Below are positions 5,718-6,336 of a DNA stretch of 6,336 nt, piece after piece (the stretch's first letter is position 1; every line of letters begins with the position of its first letter). Source of the stretch: Acidobacteriaceae bacterium. Lineage in GTDB: Bacteria; Acidobacteriota; Terriglobia; Terriglobales; Acidobacteriaceae. The stretch lies in the NCBI GenBank assembly GCA_003152795.1, contig PMBA01000122.1, positions 3,456 to 9,791 on the forward strand, written 5' to 3'. The notes beneath the pieces are model-generated. The model was not told the origin of the DNA and searched no databases. It worked only from the letters and a program-made list of their open reading frames with translations. The translations under genes were made by a program, and so were the position numbers.

Positions 5718-5909
5718 ATGCCGTTAATTCAACTCCTGGAAGTTCTCATCGTGGTGGGCGTCCTCCTGTGGCTGGTGAACCGCTTCATTCCCATGCAGGG
5801 ATCCATCAAGTCGATCTTGAACGGTGTCGTGGTCATCGCGGTGGTTCTGTGGCTGCTGAATGTCTTTGGACTCTTTCACTCAATTTCCCGGATCCACGTT
5901 GGAACCTAA
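5718..5909 (+). CDS. Small two-helix membrane protein (Thivi_2564-like)
   Basis: A 63-residue protein with two hydrophobic helices at about residues 4-21 and 35-53. They are joined by a short hairpin (NRFIPMQGSIKSIL) with a positive charge at each end. The pattern LLWLVN-RFIPM, then a basic stretch, then VVVIAVVLWLL matches, from memory, the family annotated as Thivi_2564 family membrane protein, whose function is unknown. It probably sits in the inner membrane as a helical hairpin. ATG at 5718 is preceded by AAGGAAGG with 9-nt spacing, which supports this start. The exported-protein gene begins 52 nt after the stop on the same strand, so the two may share a transcript; I see no terminator between them. 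Confidence 0.85.
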   Translation: MPLIQLLEVLIVVGVLLWLVNRFIPMQGSIKSILNGVVVIAVVLWLLNVFGLFHSISRIHVGT

Positions 5910-5961
5910 GGAACCGATGCAACACAACCGGGCAGATTTGTGCCTTAAAGAAGGAGCTACT

Positions 5962-6336
5962 TTGAAAACCAAGCTTTTGTTAACCGTCGGAATCGCCCTC
6001 GGTATGAGCGCGTTTGCTCAAACCAATTCTCAAATCACCCTGGCCGTCGAACCCATGAATCCGATGCCCGTATTCCGAGTGAATGTAGTCAGCCGGAGTG
6101 TGCAGGCGGTCAACTACAAGCATCGCAGCGGAGCCTCCAAGGTGGATTTCGCAGGCACGGACCTGATGCCCTCGGCCAATGGCCAAGCGAAAGTGGAAAG
6201 CAAGAAAGGCTACCTCGAGATCGAAGTGGAATTTGGCAACCTGCAAAAGCCTACAAGTTTCGGCAATGAGTATCTGACATATGTTTTGTGGGCAATCTCT
6301 CCCGAAGGACGAGCTGTGAACCTGGGCGAAATCCTG
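5962..6336 (+). CDS. Exported protein, N-terminal 125 residues (OmpA-family-like, runs off the window)
   Basis: The frame is open from TTG at 5962 to the right edge, so the C-terminus is missing. TTG is chosen because GGAG (5953-5956) lies 5 nt upstream and because translation from it gives a clean signal peptide: MKTKLLLTVGIALGMSAFAQ, with likely cleavage after AFA (residue 19). ATG 6004 would cut off most of the signal. The mature part is soluble and beta-rich, with VNYKHRSGASKVDF (50-63), GQAKVESKKGYLEIEVEF (74-91) and EYLTYVLWAISPEGRAVNLGE (103-123). From memory these stretches resemble the N-terminal region of proteins annotated as OmpA-family in Acidobacteriota, where a peptidoglycan-binding OmpA domain comes later. 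That domain is not in view, so the name is an inference. The protein is expected in the periplasm or outer membrane. Confidence 0.75.
   Translation, partial: MKTKLLLTVGIALGMSAFAQTNSQITLAVEPMNPMPVFRVNVVSRSVQAVNYKHRSGASKVDFAGTDLMPSANGQAKVESKKGYLEIEVEFGNLQKPTSFGNEYLTYVLWAISPEGRAVNLGEIL

Noticed and set aside
5671..5727. An 18-codon ORF overlapping the start of the small membrane-protein gene
   Set aside because: No Shine-Dalgarno precedes it, and short overlapping frames like this are common by chance. It would matter only if ribosome profiling showed translation.
1..6336. CRISPR arrays, tRNA or rRNA genes, transposases, phage genes, toxin-antitoxin pairs
   Set aside because: None of their sequence hallmarks was seen on either strand.

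Overview
The window holds the two glyoxylate-shunt enzymes as a divergent pair: malate synthase (aceB, minus strand) and a long isocitrate lyase (aceA, plus strand). They are separated by an unusually long intergenic region of 612 bp. The DNA is GC-rich. The right-hand end carries a small two-helix membrane protein and the start of an exported protein. The beginning of that exported protein resembles, from memory, proteins annotated as OmpA-family in Acidobacteriota. My best guess is therefore a soil-type acidobacterium or a related Gram-negative, but nothing in the window proves the taxonomy.

Layout from left to right. (1) 1-303, minus: the first 101 codons of an unrecognised, probably helical protein. 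It starts 11 nt after the aceB stop, so it is probably co-transcribed with aceB. (2) 315-1916, minus: malate synthase A, complete. (3) 1917-2528: the divergent control region. It has two inverted repeats close to aceB, a possible folded leader upstream of aceA, and two short ORFs that I cannot confirm. (4) 2529-4859, plus: isocitrate lyase of the long ICL2 class, with a C-terminal extension. It ends inside a 16-bp tandem duplication and is followed by a good hairpin terminator. (5) 4922-5125, minus: a small four-cysteine zinc-ribbon protein convergent with aceA, with a perfect 16-bp palindrome upstream. (6) About 5230-5717: non-coding DNA with degenerate 10-bp repeats and several stem-loops. 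(7) 5718-5909, plus: a 63-residue membrane protein. (8) 5962 to the window edge, plus: an exported protein with a signal peptide and a TTG start.

Isocitrate lyase splits isocitrate into glyoxylate and succinate, and malate synthase condenses glyoxylate with acetyl-CoA to give malate. Together they bypass the decarboxylating steps of the TCA cycle during growth on acetate, fatty acids or other C2 sources. The divergent layout allows both to be controlled from the shared 612-bp region. The extra C-terminal domain of the lyase suggests direct control of the enzyme by acyl-CoA, as known for mycobacterial ICL2.

I did not find a clearly new multi-gene system. The best leads are the acyl-CoA-sensing type of lyase, the duplicated stop region, the palindromes and the unknown aceB-linked gene.
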